From Myrica gale (Eukaryota > Streptophyta > Magnoliopsida > Fagales > Myricaceae), in the NCBI GenBank assembly GCA_963930655.1, contig OZ005612.1, positions 13,521,001-13,585,000 of the forward strand: a stretch of DNA of 64,000 nt, given 5' to 3'. This document shows positions 12,280-25,000 of the stretch, piece by piece. A model generated the notes under the pieces. That model was not told where the DNA came from. It did no database searches and worked only from the letters and a program-made list of their open reading frames with translations. The stretch's first letter is position 1. The number at the start of each line of letters is the position of its first letter. The translations under genes and the position numbers were made by a program.

Positions 12280-15200
12280 TGTGAGACCCCGATTTTCCTC
12301 TACGTAATTGCTTATGTATTATTTTTCCAATGTAATAGTTTTATTTCTTAATGGGGCTATGTTTTGGCCAATGTATGGCCTAATTTCTTATGTTATGGTA
12401 TTTCGATTAAAATGAGATTTTATTTCATAAAATCTCTTTAAATAATTAATATGCCATTTTAATGCAAGTACAAATTATATTATGTTAAGAGCCGAAATTT
12501 GCAAGTAAGTTCCTCTTTTACAAATTGATATTTTTCATTTACCTAATATGAGTCATGGACCATATAATTTGAATTATGCTTTAATAATTTCCTTGTATAA
12601 GCCGAAATTATTAATAGATTAAATAATGAAATTCTTCTGAATACATGGATTAAATATTGTATGTGACATGTAATATTATGATGTGTTCTATAGAATTTCC
12701 ATATGAATATTCAAATGATAAGCTATGTAGTTATGTGATAAGTTTAGAAATGATTTAATTGATAAGCACACTTGCTTATCATAGTGATAAGCAAGCATGA
12801 TAAGCTAGGAAACCTTTAGAGTGATAAGGCCTTGTGGTTATTGTAGAGATAGGCTAAGGCCATTATCACATGATAAGATATCATACTTGTAAGGTGATAA
12901 GCTATTGGAATGGATAGATAAGTAAGAGAGCTTATAAAGTGATAAGTTAGGTGATAAGTGAAAACTAAGTTGAAAGTTAGTTGCCATTCAATGTGGGAGT
13001 AACTAGGTTGGTTGAAAATCAACCAAACTAAGTAAAATACAAGGCATTTACGTGAAAGGCTTTAGGGTGAATTTGAAAAGCCATAAAGTAAGGCCATGTG
13101 AAGTGTAAGGAGGTGTAAGAAGGTGTAAGAAGTGTAAGAGTGATGAGACAACTCATGAAAGTGAAAAGATAAGAGAAAAAGTGAGAAAGGGGAGTGAATG
13201 TCGATGGAAATGAATGGGAAGAGAGAGAGAAGGATTTCAAAATGCAAGACAAGCTTTTGGAGACAATTGATGTGAGAGAAAAAGGTGAAAAGAAATAAGA
13301 AAGAGAGAGAAGACAAAGGGCCTTAGCTTGGTCGGCCAACCCCTCCATTCATCCCCCCTCCCTCTTTCAAATTCTCTCACGACCATTCTCTCTCTCAACC
13401 CTATGTCATAGCCTTAGGGTTGCATGGGGAGACTCAAACTCACACAAACCCTTTGCAAATGCCATGACCGAATCCCTCATTCACTCAACTCTCCCCCATT
13501 CTAAGCCTTGGCCGAATCTTACAAGCTTACACAACTCTCTCCCTTTTGCTTCCCTTAGCCGAATCTCTCATGCAATGTTCAAGGTTTGCTCTATTTCATC
13601 TTGCCTCTAAACCACTTCCATCTAGCTTGCCAAAACTCATTCCAAAAGCCAAGTAAATCTCTCTTGTTGTAGACAAAAGTCCTACCTTGAAAACCCTAGT
13701 CATTTGACACCATTATTCTTCAAACTTACCATGTCCTCTTCACCACCATAGAGCTTCTTTTAAACCAAGCTTGGTCATTTCTAAGGAGGGTGGACCGAAT
13801 CTTTGGAGGAGGAAAAGGATAGGAAGATTTGGTAAAGGTTGAAGGTGAGTTTAGTTTCATTGATGATTTTGTCTTGAGCTTCACAAGTACTAACCAAAGG
13901 TACCTTATTTTCTAGGTGCTCAAGCTTGGACAAACAATAAGGTAAGACTAAAATGATTTTTGTTGGGTTAGCATGAGTGGCCGAATGGCCTATGTGTAAG
14001 ATCTTGGAGTTGTATTTTGATAGATGCCTTGATGTTGTTAGATCTTGGATGCTTAGGAACCCTAGGTTGTTTACATGCTAGATCTAACCATGGAAGCCCT
14101 AGATCTAAGGTTGTATGTGAAGAAAAAGGCAAATGAAGAACAATGTATGCTAAAGGAAGTTAGATCTAAGTTTTGATATGTTGGGTAATGAAAAAAATGA
14201 TATCTTTGTTTAGATCTATGGATATTAGTGTGAATAAAGAGTAGACCTATTGTTGATGGAATTATTTGATAAAAAGATTAAGTGTATGCATGCTAGTTAG
14301 GTCACAAATGCAAAGGATGTGCATGATATGATTTTTAGCATGAAAAAGGTAACATTTTGGGTATGGCCGAAAATGAGCTATGAGGATTTTCATGTATAGT
14401 TTTAAATATGTGTAGATCTGGACATTGGCCTTAACATGTGCAAGATTTATGACCTTAATGCATAGTAGATGATTATGTTAAGTATTGGAAGTATGCATAT
14501 TGAAGGGAATAAAAGAAAACTAATCATTGAGTACAACATGAGTTGGCCGAATGCCTTGAGTATGGTGTATGGTATTGGTGTTTTGATTTGTAGATATTAG
14601 GTTGTGAAATTTGTTGATTGGAGGATGGGATCACCCTTGAAGAAAAGTTGTGATTAATTGGTGCATAAATGGTAGTGGCCGAAAGTTACAAGAAGTTAAC
14701 CCTAAGTGCAAATTTATAATTTATGTATTTTCATTTGTTGTGTTGGATAAGAAAAATTAGAGTTAGGCTAGTTGGAATAATATTATAGAGCCATGATCTT
14801 TATTAAATATTATGGGAACCCTAGTTAAGTTTTACTCGGGTTTTATTTGAGGTTTAAAGTCTAAGTTAAGATTTAATCATGAATAAATTATTAATAGTTA
14901 GATATAAGGTTTAATGTAGTACGTGTAATAAAAAGAGACTTAGGTTTAAATCTAAACCTATGAGTATTATTTAACCCTAATCGAGACACGTACATGGATA
15001 AATATATATATTTTTATTTCAATAAAAATATTAATTTAATAAGTTAAGTTTTGAATATTGTTAAGGAAAAGAATAAAATAATTATTTTGTAATTAAATGA
15101 ATTTCTGTGATATGTAATATATATCTTCGATTTCAAAAGAAATGATTTCATAATTTTTAAAGTCTAAAAGAATATTTGAATCGCTTGTAGGCGATCCACG

Positions 15201-16365
15201 TGTCTGTATACACGAACAAGAAGAGCAAGAGTAAGTGGAATTGTAAGTAGATACTGTAAGTGTACAGTAAGTATTTCTTTTCAAAACTGGAATGACACAC
15301 TGCATCGTTTCATGAACACGTATGGATTTTAAGAAAGCATGACATGATATGAATTTCATGAACAAGCATGAATTTTAAGCAAGTATGAATTTTAAGCAAG
15401 CATAACATGACATGTGCATTGCATGAATTTTTCAAGAAGAAAATTATGCAATGATTTTTATGGAAAGAATATGAGAAGTTTTATGAAACGATAAGTTAAG
15501 ATTAAGGGCACCGGTCGGTACCGTACCATCAAGTTGGACTCCCATACCGAAGGACATTTATGAGAAGGATGGGTGAATCCAAGAGGCTGTGCAAGCCACA
15601 ATGAAGGACAGTGAGAAGGTGTGGTGCCTCCAAGGGTCGTGTCTAGCCATCAGGCCTGGGGCCACTTCAAGGGCTAGCTCGACCAGATGTAAAGTCTCTA
15701 AGGGAATTCGGGGACGGTTCCGAAGGGAACGCACAACCCTGACTTCAGGGGTCAAATGGAGCGAGCCCACAAGTAAAAGACATGAAATAATTATGATAAG
15801 GCCAACAAGGGCACAAGTACGAAATGAATGATTTTTAAGGGCCAAGGGCCAGTTTTACAAGCGAGTATGAAAGAAAGTGGTTTTCAAGGGCCTGGGGCCG
15901 AAAACACTAAGCAAGAGCATATGCATAATTCATGAGCACGCATATGCATCAGTTATCAAGTTTTCTTTCTTTCATTATTAAGCAAGTATGAGTCAAGAGC
16001 ATGATTTAAGTTTTACGTTTTTCCCTTACTGAGTCTTTTTGACTCACATTTTTAAAACTGTGTCATTCCAGATGTATCAGGTGAAGAGAGTCAGGAGGAC
16101 TACCTGACCTAGATGCCCAAGATGTTAAGCTTCGCATTTTGTTGATAGTGACATGAGCGTCACTAATTGGGTTCTAATATGTTTAAATATTTGTTTTGTA
16201 TGAATTTAATGAGAACCCTGATTATGTAAGTATTCACTCAAACCCCTCGCGATCCTGTACGTTTCCGCCGTAATCAAATAAGAATATAAGTAAGAACGCT
16301 GGAGCCATCCGGGGGATAGCTCGCGGCTGTCACGGTCCCTGCGGGATGCCGTTCGGGGCGTGACA
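12280..16365 (+). repeat. 5' LTR of element B (4086 bp)
   Basis: The LTR begins TGTGAGACCCCGATTTTCC and ends GGGGCGTGACA, followed five bases later by the primer-binding site. It contains the GATAAG cluster (12717-12960), a purine-rich tract (about 13100-13320), the conserved block with CACGTGTC near 15195 and a GC-rich 3' end. Open frames inside (for example 15589-15831) recur in all LTR copies but show no protein features and are not called. Confidence 0.95.
12717..12960. promoter_or_regulatory. Cluster of GATAAG boxes with a perfect 11-bp-arm hairpin
   Basis: About a dozen GATAAG or CTTATC hexamers fall within about 245 bp. Two of them build a perfect inverted repeat with 11-bp arms and a TAG loop (12771-12795). 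The cluster is conserved in every LTR of the family, including the diverged solo LTR (hairpin at 36701-36725). GATAAG is the I-box core recognised by plant GATA/MYB-type factors, so a promoter or enhancer role is plausible but not shown by the sequence. Confidence 0.45.
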
Positions 16366-16372
16366 GTTAAGT

Positions 16373-16384
16373 TGGTATCAGAGG
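16373..16384 (+). other. Primer-binding site (initiator tRNA-Met type)
   Basis: TGGTATCAGAGG, lying seven bases after the 5' LTR end (16365), matches the TGGTATCAGAGC complement of plant initiator tRNA-Met except for the last base. It fixes the 5' LTR boundary and the element's plus orientation. Confidence 0.85.
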
Positions 16385-16527
16385 ATCGGAGGGTAGAGTC
16401 GTAGAACATAGGGAACAAAGTAGAACCCTAAACCTTAAAGCATGAGATAGCACGTTTAGGGTTAAGTATGATGAGAATTTATGAGGTTGAGGTTGTTCTA
16501 AGCTGAACGATAACGTTGAAGTGCAGG

Positions 16528-19500
16528 ATGGCACCTAGGAGGCCAACAAGAAATCAAGAGTCTGAGGCTCCCGGAGTTACTACCGAGGATGTGTTAAGGC
16601 ACATGGCTCAGCTAGTTGCCGAGCACGTGCAGCCGGGTGCCCATGCTGAAGGGGCCCGAGGACGCCCTGAGGGGTGTACGTTCGATCAGTTTAACCGCCA
16701 GCACCCGCCAGCGTACAACGGCAGGGGAGATGCCATACTAGCAGAAAATTGGCTGGTGGAGATGAAAGAGCTACTTGAGGTCTTGGGGTGTACCGAGGCC
16801 CAAAAGTTAAGTTATGCTACCTTCAAGCTGCAAGGGGATGCCAAAAGGTGGTGGCAGTCCGAGAAGGTGTTGCTGGAACAGGAGCTGGGAGAGCAGCCCA
16901 TAACCTGGGAGAGGTTCTAGCAAGAATTTTTAGATCGTTATTTCCCACGGACGACCCGGGAAGCGAAGGCAAGGGAATTCGCTACCCTAACCCAAGGAGC
17001 CATGACGGTGGAGCAATACGCAGGCCGATTCATGGAGCTGGTGCGGTTTGCCCCGTACTTGGTGCCCGATGAGGAAAGAAAGGCCCGAAAGTTTGAGGAA
17101 GGGTTACACCCACGGGTCTATGACAGGGTGTATAGTCACAACCTTAAAACCCTGGCAGAAGTAATTGAACGGGCAGTGATAGTGGAGAGAGGACTGCAGA
17201 GGATAGCAGTCTATCATGACCAGCAAAAGTGGAAGGCTCCTTCCAACCCAACCATTCCGCAGATGCCCTGGAAGAAAAGTAGGCCAGAGCCGTCACAGAG
17301 GCAGCCTCAGAGGTCGAACCAGAGGCCGAACCCGAGGCCAAACCAGAGGCCTGGTGGAGCTCAGAATGCCGGAGGAAATCAGTTTCCTCTGTGTAACAAG
17401 TGCAACAAGAGACACCCTGGGGAGTGCAGGCAGGGCTTATGTTTCAAATGTGGGAAGCCTGGTCACTTCGCCAGAGACTGTAGGAGTGCAGGCAGCTCAA
17501 ACCAAGCACCCCGACCCACGCAGCAGGACAATGCAAGGAGGCAGGGAGGCCCAACACAGGCGAGGTTATATGCAATGACTCCGGAGGACGCGGAGAACCA
17601 GAACCGAGTGGTGGCAGGTAAGTTGCCTTTGCCCCAGGGGGAAGCCCTAGTTCTGTTTGATTCAGGGGCCACGCATTCATTCATTGCATCAGCATATTGC
17701 AAGACACATGCCTTAAATAGTAAGTTGTTGGATTGTGGTGTCCTTGTGTCAACGCCCGCTGGGGGAAGAGTCGAGTGTAGCCGGATGGTGAAGGACTATC
17801 CGATAGTAGTAGAAGAGCAAGTCATGTTGGCTGATTTGATAGTTATGGAGATGGGAGGCTTTGATGTCATCCTAGGTATGGATTGGTTGTCGAAGCATGG
17901 TGCCAATATTCGGTGCTATGAGAAGAAGGTCTTGTTCCAAAAGGAGGGGAGACCGGATTGTTGTTTTACCGGTATGAGGAAGATGGAGCGAAGGCCAGCA
18001 ATTGTCTCGGCCCTGCAAGCTAAGAGATTGTTGCAAGGAGGGCACGAGGGAATTCTAGTATGGGCAAGTGATACGCGAAGCGATACGCAGAACGAGGTCC
18101 CTGCATTTGACCAAACCCCAATAGTGACTGAGTTTCCGGATGTATTCCCGGAAGACCTACCGGGGTTACCGCCGGATAGGGAGGTGGAGTTCGGAATTGA
18201 ATTGGAAGCTGGGACAGTCCCAATTTCCAAGGTGCCGTATCGAATGGCTCCGGCAGAGCTAAAAGAGCTGAAGGTCCAGTTGGAAGATCTCTTGGAGAAG
18301 GGATTTATAAGGCCGAGTGTGTCGCCTTGGGGAGCACCGATCCTGTTTGTGAAAAAGAAGGACGGAAGTCTCCGGATGTGTATTGATTATAGAGAGTTGA
18401 ATAAGGTGACTGTGAAGAATAGGTACCCGCTACCTCGCATTGACGACTTGTTCGATCAATTGCAGGGGGCACAAATATTTTCAAGAATTGATTTGAGGTC
18501 GGGTTACCACCAGTTGAAGGTTAAGGAGGGAGATATATCAAAGACGGCCTTTCGAACCCGATATGGTCACTATGAATTTTTGGTGATGCCGTTTGGATTA
18601 ACTAATGCCCCGGCCGCATTTATGGACTTGATGAACCGAGTGTTCAGGGAGTTCCTGGATAAATTTGTGGTGGTGTTCATAGACGATATTTTGATTTATT
18701 CTCGGAACCAGGAGGAGCATGAAAAGCATCTCAGGATTGTTTTGCAGATCCTAAGGGAGAAGAAGCTATATGCTAAATTCTCCAAGTGCGAGTTTTGGTT
18801 GCAGCAAGTCCGATTTTTAGGGCATGTAGTGTCGGGAGAAGGAATAGCTGTAGATCCCGGAAAGGTTGATGCGGTTTTCAAATGGCCTAGACCTACAAAT
18901 GTTAAGGAGATAAGAAGTTTCCTGGGATTAGCAGGGTATTACCGGAGGTTTATCAAGGAATTTTCAAAGATAGCTATGCCAATGACCTCGTTGACCAAGA
19001 AGAACGTTAAGTTCGATTGGACAGACGAGTGTGAGCAAAGTTTCCAGACGCTAAAAGCTCATCTGGTTACTGCCCCGGTGTTAGCATTACCTTCGGAACA
19101 TGGGGAGTATGAGATCTATACAGACGCCTCAAAGCAAGGTCTTGGGTGTGTGTTGATGCAAGATAAGAGGGTTATAGCCTATGCATCGAGGCAACTGAGG
19201 CCCCACGAGGTGAATTACCCCACTCACGACTTGGAGTTGGTTGCAGTCGTGCATGCTCTGAAAATATGGAGGCATTATCTCTATGGGGTTAAGTGCGAGA
19301 TATTTACGGACCATAAAAGCCTCAAGTATTTTAACACTCAGAAGGAGCTAAATATGAGGCAGCGGCGCTGGTTGGAGCTGATCAAGGACTATGATTGCAC
19401 CATTAGCTACCATCCTGGGAAAGCTAACGTGGTGGCTGATGCTTTAAGCCGGAAGTCGGCTGAAACAAGTGCCGTAGAGGTAGTGGCTAAGGAAATCATG

Positions 19501-20984
19501 GAGGATCTAAAAAGAGAGGAGATCACGCTTGTATTGGCCGACCGGTATGTTTCCATCGCAGGGAGCGAATCTGTGAAGCCCAGAAGAGCGATGCGGTGAT
19601 AATAGGGATTAGGGAAAGGATTGAGAAGAATAATGATCCCGATTTTGAGGATAGGGATGGAGTGCTGAGGTACCGGAGTAGAATATGTGTCCCTGGTGAT
19701 GGGGGAATCAAGGAGTTGATTTTGGCAGAGGCGCATACTACGCCCTATACCATCCACCCTGGAGGAACGAAGATGTATCAAGACATCAAGAAAGTTTACT
19801 GGTGGCCGAATATGAAGAGAGAGATAGCGGAGTATGTCGCTCGATGCCTGACTTGTCAGAGAGTGAAAGCAGAGCACCAGAGGCCAGCAGGAACATTGAA
19901 GCCTCTGGAGATTCCTGAATGGAAGTGGGAAGGAATAGCCATGGATTTTGTAGTAGGGCTACCGAGAACGACAGCTGGCTACGATGCAATATGGGTAGTA
20001 GTGGACCGATTGACCAAGTCAGCCCACTTTCTGCCCATTAGGGTGAAGTATACCCCGGAAAGGCTAGCTGAAGTTTATCTCCAAGAAATTGTGAGGCTCC
20101 ATGGCATACCAAAGAGCATAGTGTCGGATAGGGATCCGAGATTTACGTCAAGGTTTTGGAAAAGATTGCAGGAGTCCCTAGGCACTAAGTTGAATTTTAG
20201 CACTGCTTTCCACCCACAGACGGATGGCCAATCGGAGCGGACCATTCAAATTTTGGAAGACATGCTTCGAGCATGCGTCATTGACTTCAAAGGAAGCTGG
20301 GCTCAGTATTTGCCGCTAGCAGAGTTCGCATACAACAACAGTTTCCAATCAAGTATTGGCATGGCACCGTATGAAGCTTTGTATGGAAGGAGGTGTAGGT
20401 CACCATTATATTGGGATGAAGTAGGAGAAGGAAGACTGTTGGGGCCAGAGATGATTGCGCAGACGAAGGAGAAGATTCGGTTGATCAAAGAAAGACTTAT
20501 TACGGCCCAAAGTCGGCAAAAGAGTTATGCGGACAATCGAAGAAGAGAATTGACCTTTGAGGAAGGAAGTAAAGTGTTTTTAAAGATTTCTCCAACAAAG
20601 GGGGTAGCACGATTCGGGAAGAAGGGGAAGCTTCAACCCCGATTTATAGGACCTTTCGAGATCCTAGAGCGTGTTGGACCAATGGCGTATAGACTGGCCT
20701 TACCGCCATCAATTGCGGGAGTACATGATGTGTTCCACGTATCGCTTTTACGAAAGTATGTGTCAGACCCTACCCATGTGTTAGAATATGAGCCCTTACA
20801 AATTAAGGAAAACCTTACCTATGTGGAGGAGCCAGTAAGGATCATCGATAGAAAAGAGCGACAATTGCGGACCAAGGTGATACCGCTAGTGAAGGTTCTA
20901 TGGAGGAATCATGGGGTAGAGGAGGCATCTTGGGAGTTGGAAAGTGATATGTACGAGAAGTACCCCCAGTTAAAAGGAGAATAG
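16528..20984 (+). pseudogene. Gag-pol of element B (one stop, one 25-bp deletion)
   Basis: The first good ATG is 16528 (MAPRRPTRNQ). Gag contains the Retrotrans_gag region and a zinc knuckle [14 protein letters not shown] (about 17440-17481). The protease has [10 protein letters not shown] with the catalytic DSG near 17659. Reverse transcriptase has FIDDILIYS near 18680, RNase H starts near 19118, integrase has its HHCC region at about 19730-19860 and a DDE core, and the chromodomain ends at the stop 20982-20984. Two lesions break it. TAG at 16918-16920 stands where element A has CAG (Gln). A 25-bp deletion at about 19564-19566 relative to A shifts RNase H into a short tail ending at 19599, with integrase continuing in another frame from 19596. 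Gag and pol were ancestrally a single frame. Confidence 0.93.
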
Positions 20985-21152
20985 GATCTGAATGTTTACT
21001 TCCCTCCCTATTGATTGAATGTTTGGCTTGTATGAGTATTATTGTCTGATATTTGTGTTTGACTTCCTCACATAAAGAATGCTAAATTCTTTGTGATACA
21101 TGATGATATTTTGTATATATATACATGACTGACCGTTGCATTATGTTGTCAG

Positions 21153-22016
21153 ATGCCGCCGAGTAGTCGACCCCCTCGTTCCCAGCATTCGGGAACGCCT
21201 TCTCAGAGAAGGATGACCGCACGAGAGTACCGCAGTTTGTTTCGGGTTAACCATAGAACCCAAGGTTCCACGAGACAGTCGGGAAGCCAGGAGGCTCCGA
21301 CTCACGCATCACATGAGACGGATAGAGGGGACCCCCGAGGAGCGTACCAAACCCACGTAACGTATTGGCAGCAAGGTATGGCGGGGACATACCAGCCCCC
21401 GCCACCCCCGGCACCTGACCAACCTGGACCTTCCAGGTGGGGTCAACCCTTATCTCCAGATTGTTCTGGATATCTGGAGGGTATTTATTGGCCAGAGTCG
21501 CCAATAAACGCCATTCCCTTAAGGACCATGTTACCCGGAAATTTTGAGGAAGATCCGGAAGAGGATCCGGAAGAGGATCCGGAAGAGGATCCGGAAGAGG
21601 ACCCGGAGGAGGATCCGGAAGAAGATCCCATGGAACAACAACCGATACCTAGTGAGACTAGAGAACGATCCCAAGAATGACCTAGGCGTAGTAACTCGAG
21701 ACGTGAGTGTACACCTAGGCGATGTAACGAGAACCGACACCGTCGAAGAGTTAGGGCTCAAGACGCTGGATCGGAGACCCACTTTTCGTCACAGGAAGTA
21801 GAGTCTAGACCTAGGTTTCATGGACCACCCGAGAACGTCATCCATGACCCTAGTCTAGAGGAACCAAGTCAAGGAATCAGATCGCACTCTTGGACGGGGA
21901 GTAATTCCCCAGATCGTGTTTACCAGGGAGAGATTAGTAGTGGGACAAGCACTAATGTTCGTCCCAATCCCCATTGTCCTACACCTACGCAATCAGGGCA
22001 AAATTTCTGGTGGTAA
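21153..22016 (+). pseudogene. Accessory ORF downstream of pol in element B (unknown function)
   Basis: The ATG at 21153 sits about 170 bases after the pol stop. The frame runs to TAA at 22014-22016 (288 codons counting both stops) with one TGA at 21678-21680, where copy A encodes Arg. It has the same composition as the A copy: Arg-rich start, Pro/Gly-rich middle, seven acidic EEDP-type units and an Arg/Ser-rich tail. It ends just upstream of the polypurine tract. It is too hydrophilic for an envelope protein, and I recognise no domain. It could be expressed from a spliced or subgenomic transcript, but no signal for this is evident. Confidence 0.6.
21546..21629 (+). repeat. 12-bp tandem repeat encoding acidic EEDP units
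   Basis: Seven near-identical 12-mers of the type GAAGAGGATCCG encode Glu-Glu-Asp-Pro repeats. Copy A (about 8520-8600, minus) has six. The one-unit difference keeps the frame, as expected for slippage. Confidence 0.85.
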
Positions 22017-22042
22017 AAGAAATTCCGAGGTCGGAATTTTAT

Positions 22043-22055
22043 AAGGAGGGGAGAA
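22043..22055 (+). other. Polypurine tract of element B
   Basis: AAGGAGGGGAGAA immediately precedes the 3' LTR start TGTGAGACC. It is the expected plus-strand priming site. Confidence 0.85.
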
Positions 22056-25000
22056 TGTGAGACCCCGATTTTCCTCTACGTAATTGCTTATGTATTATTT
22101 TTCCAATGTAATAGTTTTATTTCTTAATGGGGCTATGTTTTGGCCAATGTATGGCCTAATTTCTTATGTTATGGTATTTCGATTAAAATGGGATTTTATT
22201 TCATAAAATCTCTTTAAATAATTAATATGCCATTTTAATGCAAGTACAAATTATATTATGTTAAGAGCCGAAATTTGCAAGTAAGTTCCTCTTTTACAAA
22301 TTGATATTTTTCATTTACCTAATATGAGTCATGGACCATATAATTTGAATTATGCTTTAATAATTTCCTTGTATAAGCCGAAATTATTAATAGATTAAAT
22401 AATGAAATTCTTCTGAATACATGGATTAAATATTGTATGTGACATGTAATATTATGATGTGTTCTATAGAATTTCCATATGAATATTCAAATGATAAGCT
22501 ATGTAGTTATGTGATAAGTTTAGAAATGATTTAATTGATAAGCACACTTGCTTATCATAGTGATAAGCAAGCATGATAAGCTAGGAAACCTTTAGAGTGA
22601 TAAGGCCTTGTGGTTATTGTAGAGATAGGCTAAGGCCATTATCACATGATAAGATATCATACTTGTAAGGTGATAAGCTATTGGAATGGATAGATAAGTA
22701 AGAGAGCTTATAAAGTGATAAGTTAGGTGATAAGTGAAAACTAAGTTGAAAGTTAGTTGCCATTCAATGTGGGAGTAACTAGGTTGGTTGAAAATCAACC
22801 AAACTAAGTAAAATACAAGGCATTTACGTGAAAGGCTTTAGGGTGAATTTGAAAAGCCATAAAGTAAGGCCATGTGAAGTGTAAGGAGGTGTAAGAAGGT
22901 GTAAGAAGTGTAAGAGTGATGAGACAACTCATGAAAGTGAAAAGATAAGAGAAAAAGTGAGAAAGGGGAGTGAATGTCGATGGAAATGAATGGGAAGAGA
23001 GAGAGAAGGATTTCAAAATGCAAGACAAGCTTTTGGAGACAATTGATGTGAGATAAAAAGGTGAAAAGAAATAAGAAAGAGAGAGAAGACAAAGGGCCTT
23101 AGCTTGGTCGGCCAACCCCTCCATTCATCCCCCCTCCCTCTTTCAAATTCTCTCATGACCATTCTCTCTCTCAACCCTATGTCATAGCCTTAGGGTTGCA
23201 TGGGGAGACTCAAACTCACACAAACCCTTTGCAAATGCCATGACCGAATCCCTCATTCACTCAACTCTCCCCCATTCTAAGCCTTGGCCGAATCTTACAA
23301 GCTTACACAACTCTCTCCCTTTTGCTTCCCTTAGCCGAATCTCTCATGCAATGTTCAAGGTTTGCTCTATTTCATCTTGCCTCTAAACCACTTCCATCTA
23401 GCTTGCCAAAACCCATTCCAAAAGCCAAGTAAATCTCTCTTGTTGTAGACAAAAGTCCTACCTTGAAAACCCTAGTCATTTGACACCATTATTCTTCAAA
23501 CTTACCATGTCCTCTTCACCACCATAGAGCTTCTTTTAAACCAAGCTTGGTCATTTCTAAGGAGGGTGGACCGAATCTTTGGAGGAGGAAAAGGATAGGA
23601 AGATTTGGTAAAGGTTGAAGGTGAGTTTAGTTTCATTGATGATTTTGTCTTGAGCTTCACAAGTACTAACCAAAGGTACCTTATTTTCTAGGTGCTCAAG
23701 CTTGGACAAACAATAAGGTAAGACTAAAATGATTTTTGTTGGGTTAGCATGAGTGGCCGAATGGCCTATGTGTAAGATCTTGGAGTTGTATTTTGATAGA
23801 TGCCTTGATGTTGTTAGATCTTGGATGCTTAGGAACCCTAGGTTGTTTACATGCTAGATCTAACCATGGAAGCCCTAGATCTAAGGTTGTATGTGAAGAA
23901 AAAGGCAAATGAAGAACAATGTATGCTAAAGGAAGTTAGATCTAAGTTTTGATATGTTGGGTAATGAAAAAAATGATATCTTTGTTTAGATCTATGGATA
24001 TTAGTGTGAATAAAGAGTAGACCTATTGTTGATGGAATTATTTGATAAAAAGATTAAGTGTATGCATGCTAGTTAGGTCACAAATGCAAAGGATGTGCAT
24101 GATATGATTTTTAGCATGAAAAAGGTAACATTTTGGGTATGGCCGAAAATGAGCTATGAGGATTTTCATGTATAGTTTTAAATATGTGTAGATCTGGACA
24201 TTGGCCTTAACATGTGCAAGATTTATGACCTTAATGCATAGTAGATGATTATGTTAAGTATTGGAAGCATGCATATTGAAGGGAATAAAAGAAAACTAAT
24301 CATTGAGTACAACATGAGTTGGCCGAATGCCTTGAGTATGGTGTATGGTATTGGTGTTTTGATTTGTAGATATTAGGTTGTGAAATTTGTTGATTGGAGG
24401 ATGGGATCACCCTTGAAGAAAAGTTGTGATTAATTGGTGCATAAATGGTAGTGGCCGAAAGTTACAAGAAGTTAACCCTAAGTGCAAATTTATAATTTAT
24501 GTATTTTCATTTGTTGTGTTGGATAAGAAAAATTAGAGTTAGGCTAGTTGGAATAATATTATAGAGCCATGATCTTTATTAAATATTATGGGAACCCTAG
24601 TTAAGTTTTACTCGGGTTTTATTTGAGGTTTAAAGTCTAAGTTAAGATTTAATCATGAATAAATTATTAATAGTTAGATATAAGGTTTAATGTAGTACGT
24701 GTAATAAAAAGAGACTTAGGTTTAAATCTAAACCTATGAGTATTATTTAACCCTAATCGAGACACGTACATGGATAAATATATATATTTTTATTTCAATA
24801 AAAATATTAATTTAATAAGTTAAGTTTTGAATATTGTTAAGGAAAAGAATAAAATAATTATTTTGTAATTAAATGAATTTCTGTGATATGTAATATATAT
24901 CTTCGATTTCAAAAGAAATGATTTCATAATTCTTAAAGTCTAAAAGAATATTTGAATCGCTTGTAGGCGATCCACGTGTCTGTATACACGAACAAGAAGA

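Noticed and set aside
15589..15831. 80-codon frame in the LTRs (also 25365-25607 and its reverse in the A-type LTRs)
   Set aside because: Open in several phases and on both strands of a GC-rich LTR block, with no domain and no start context. LTR conservation alone explains its repetition.
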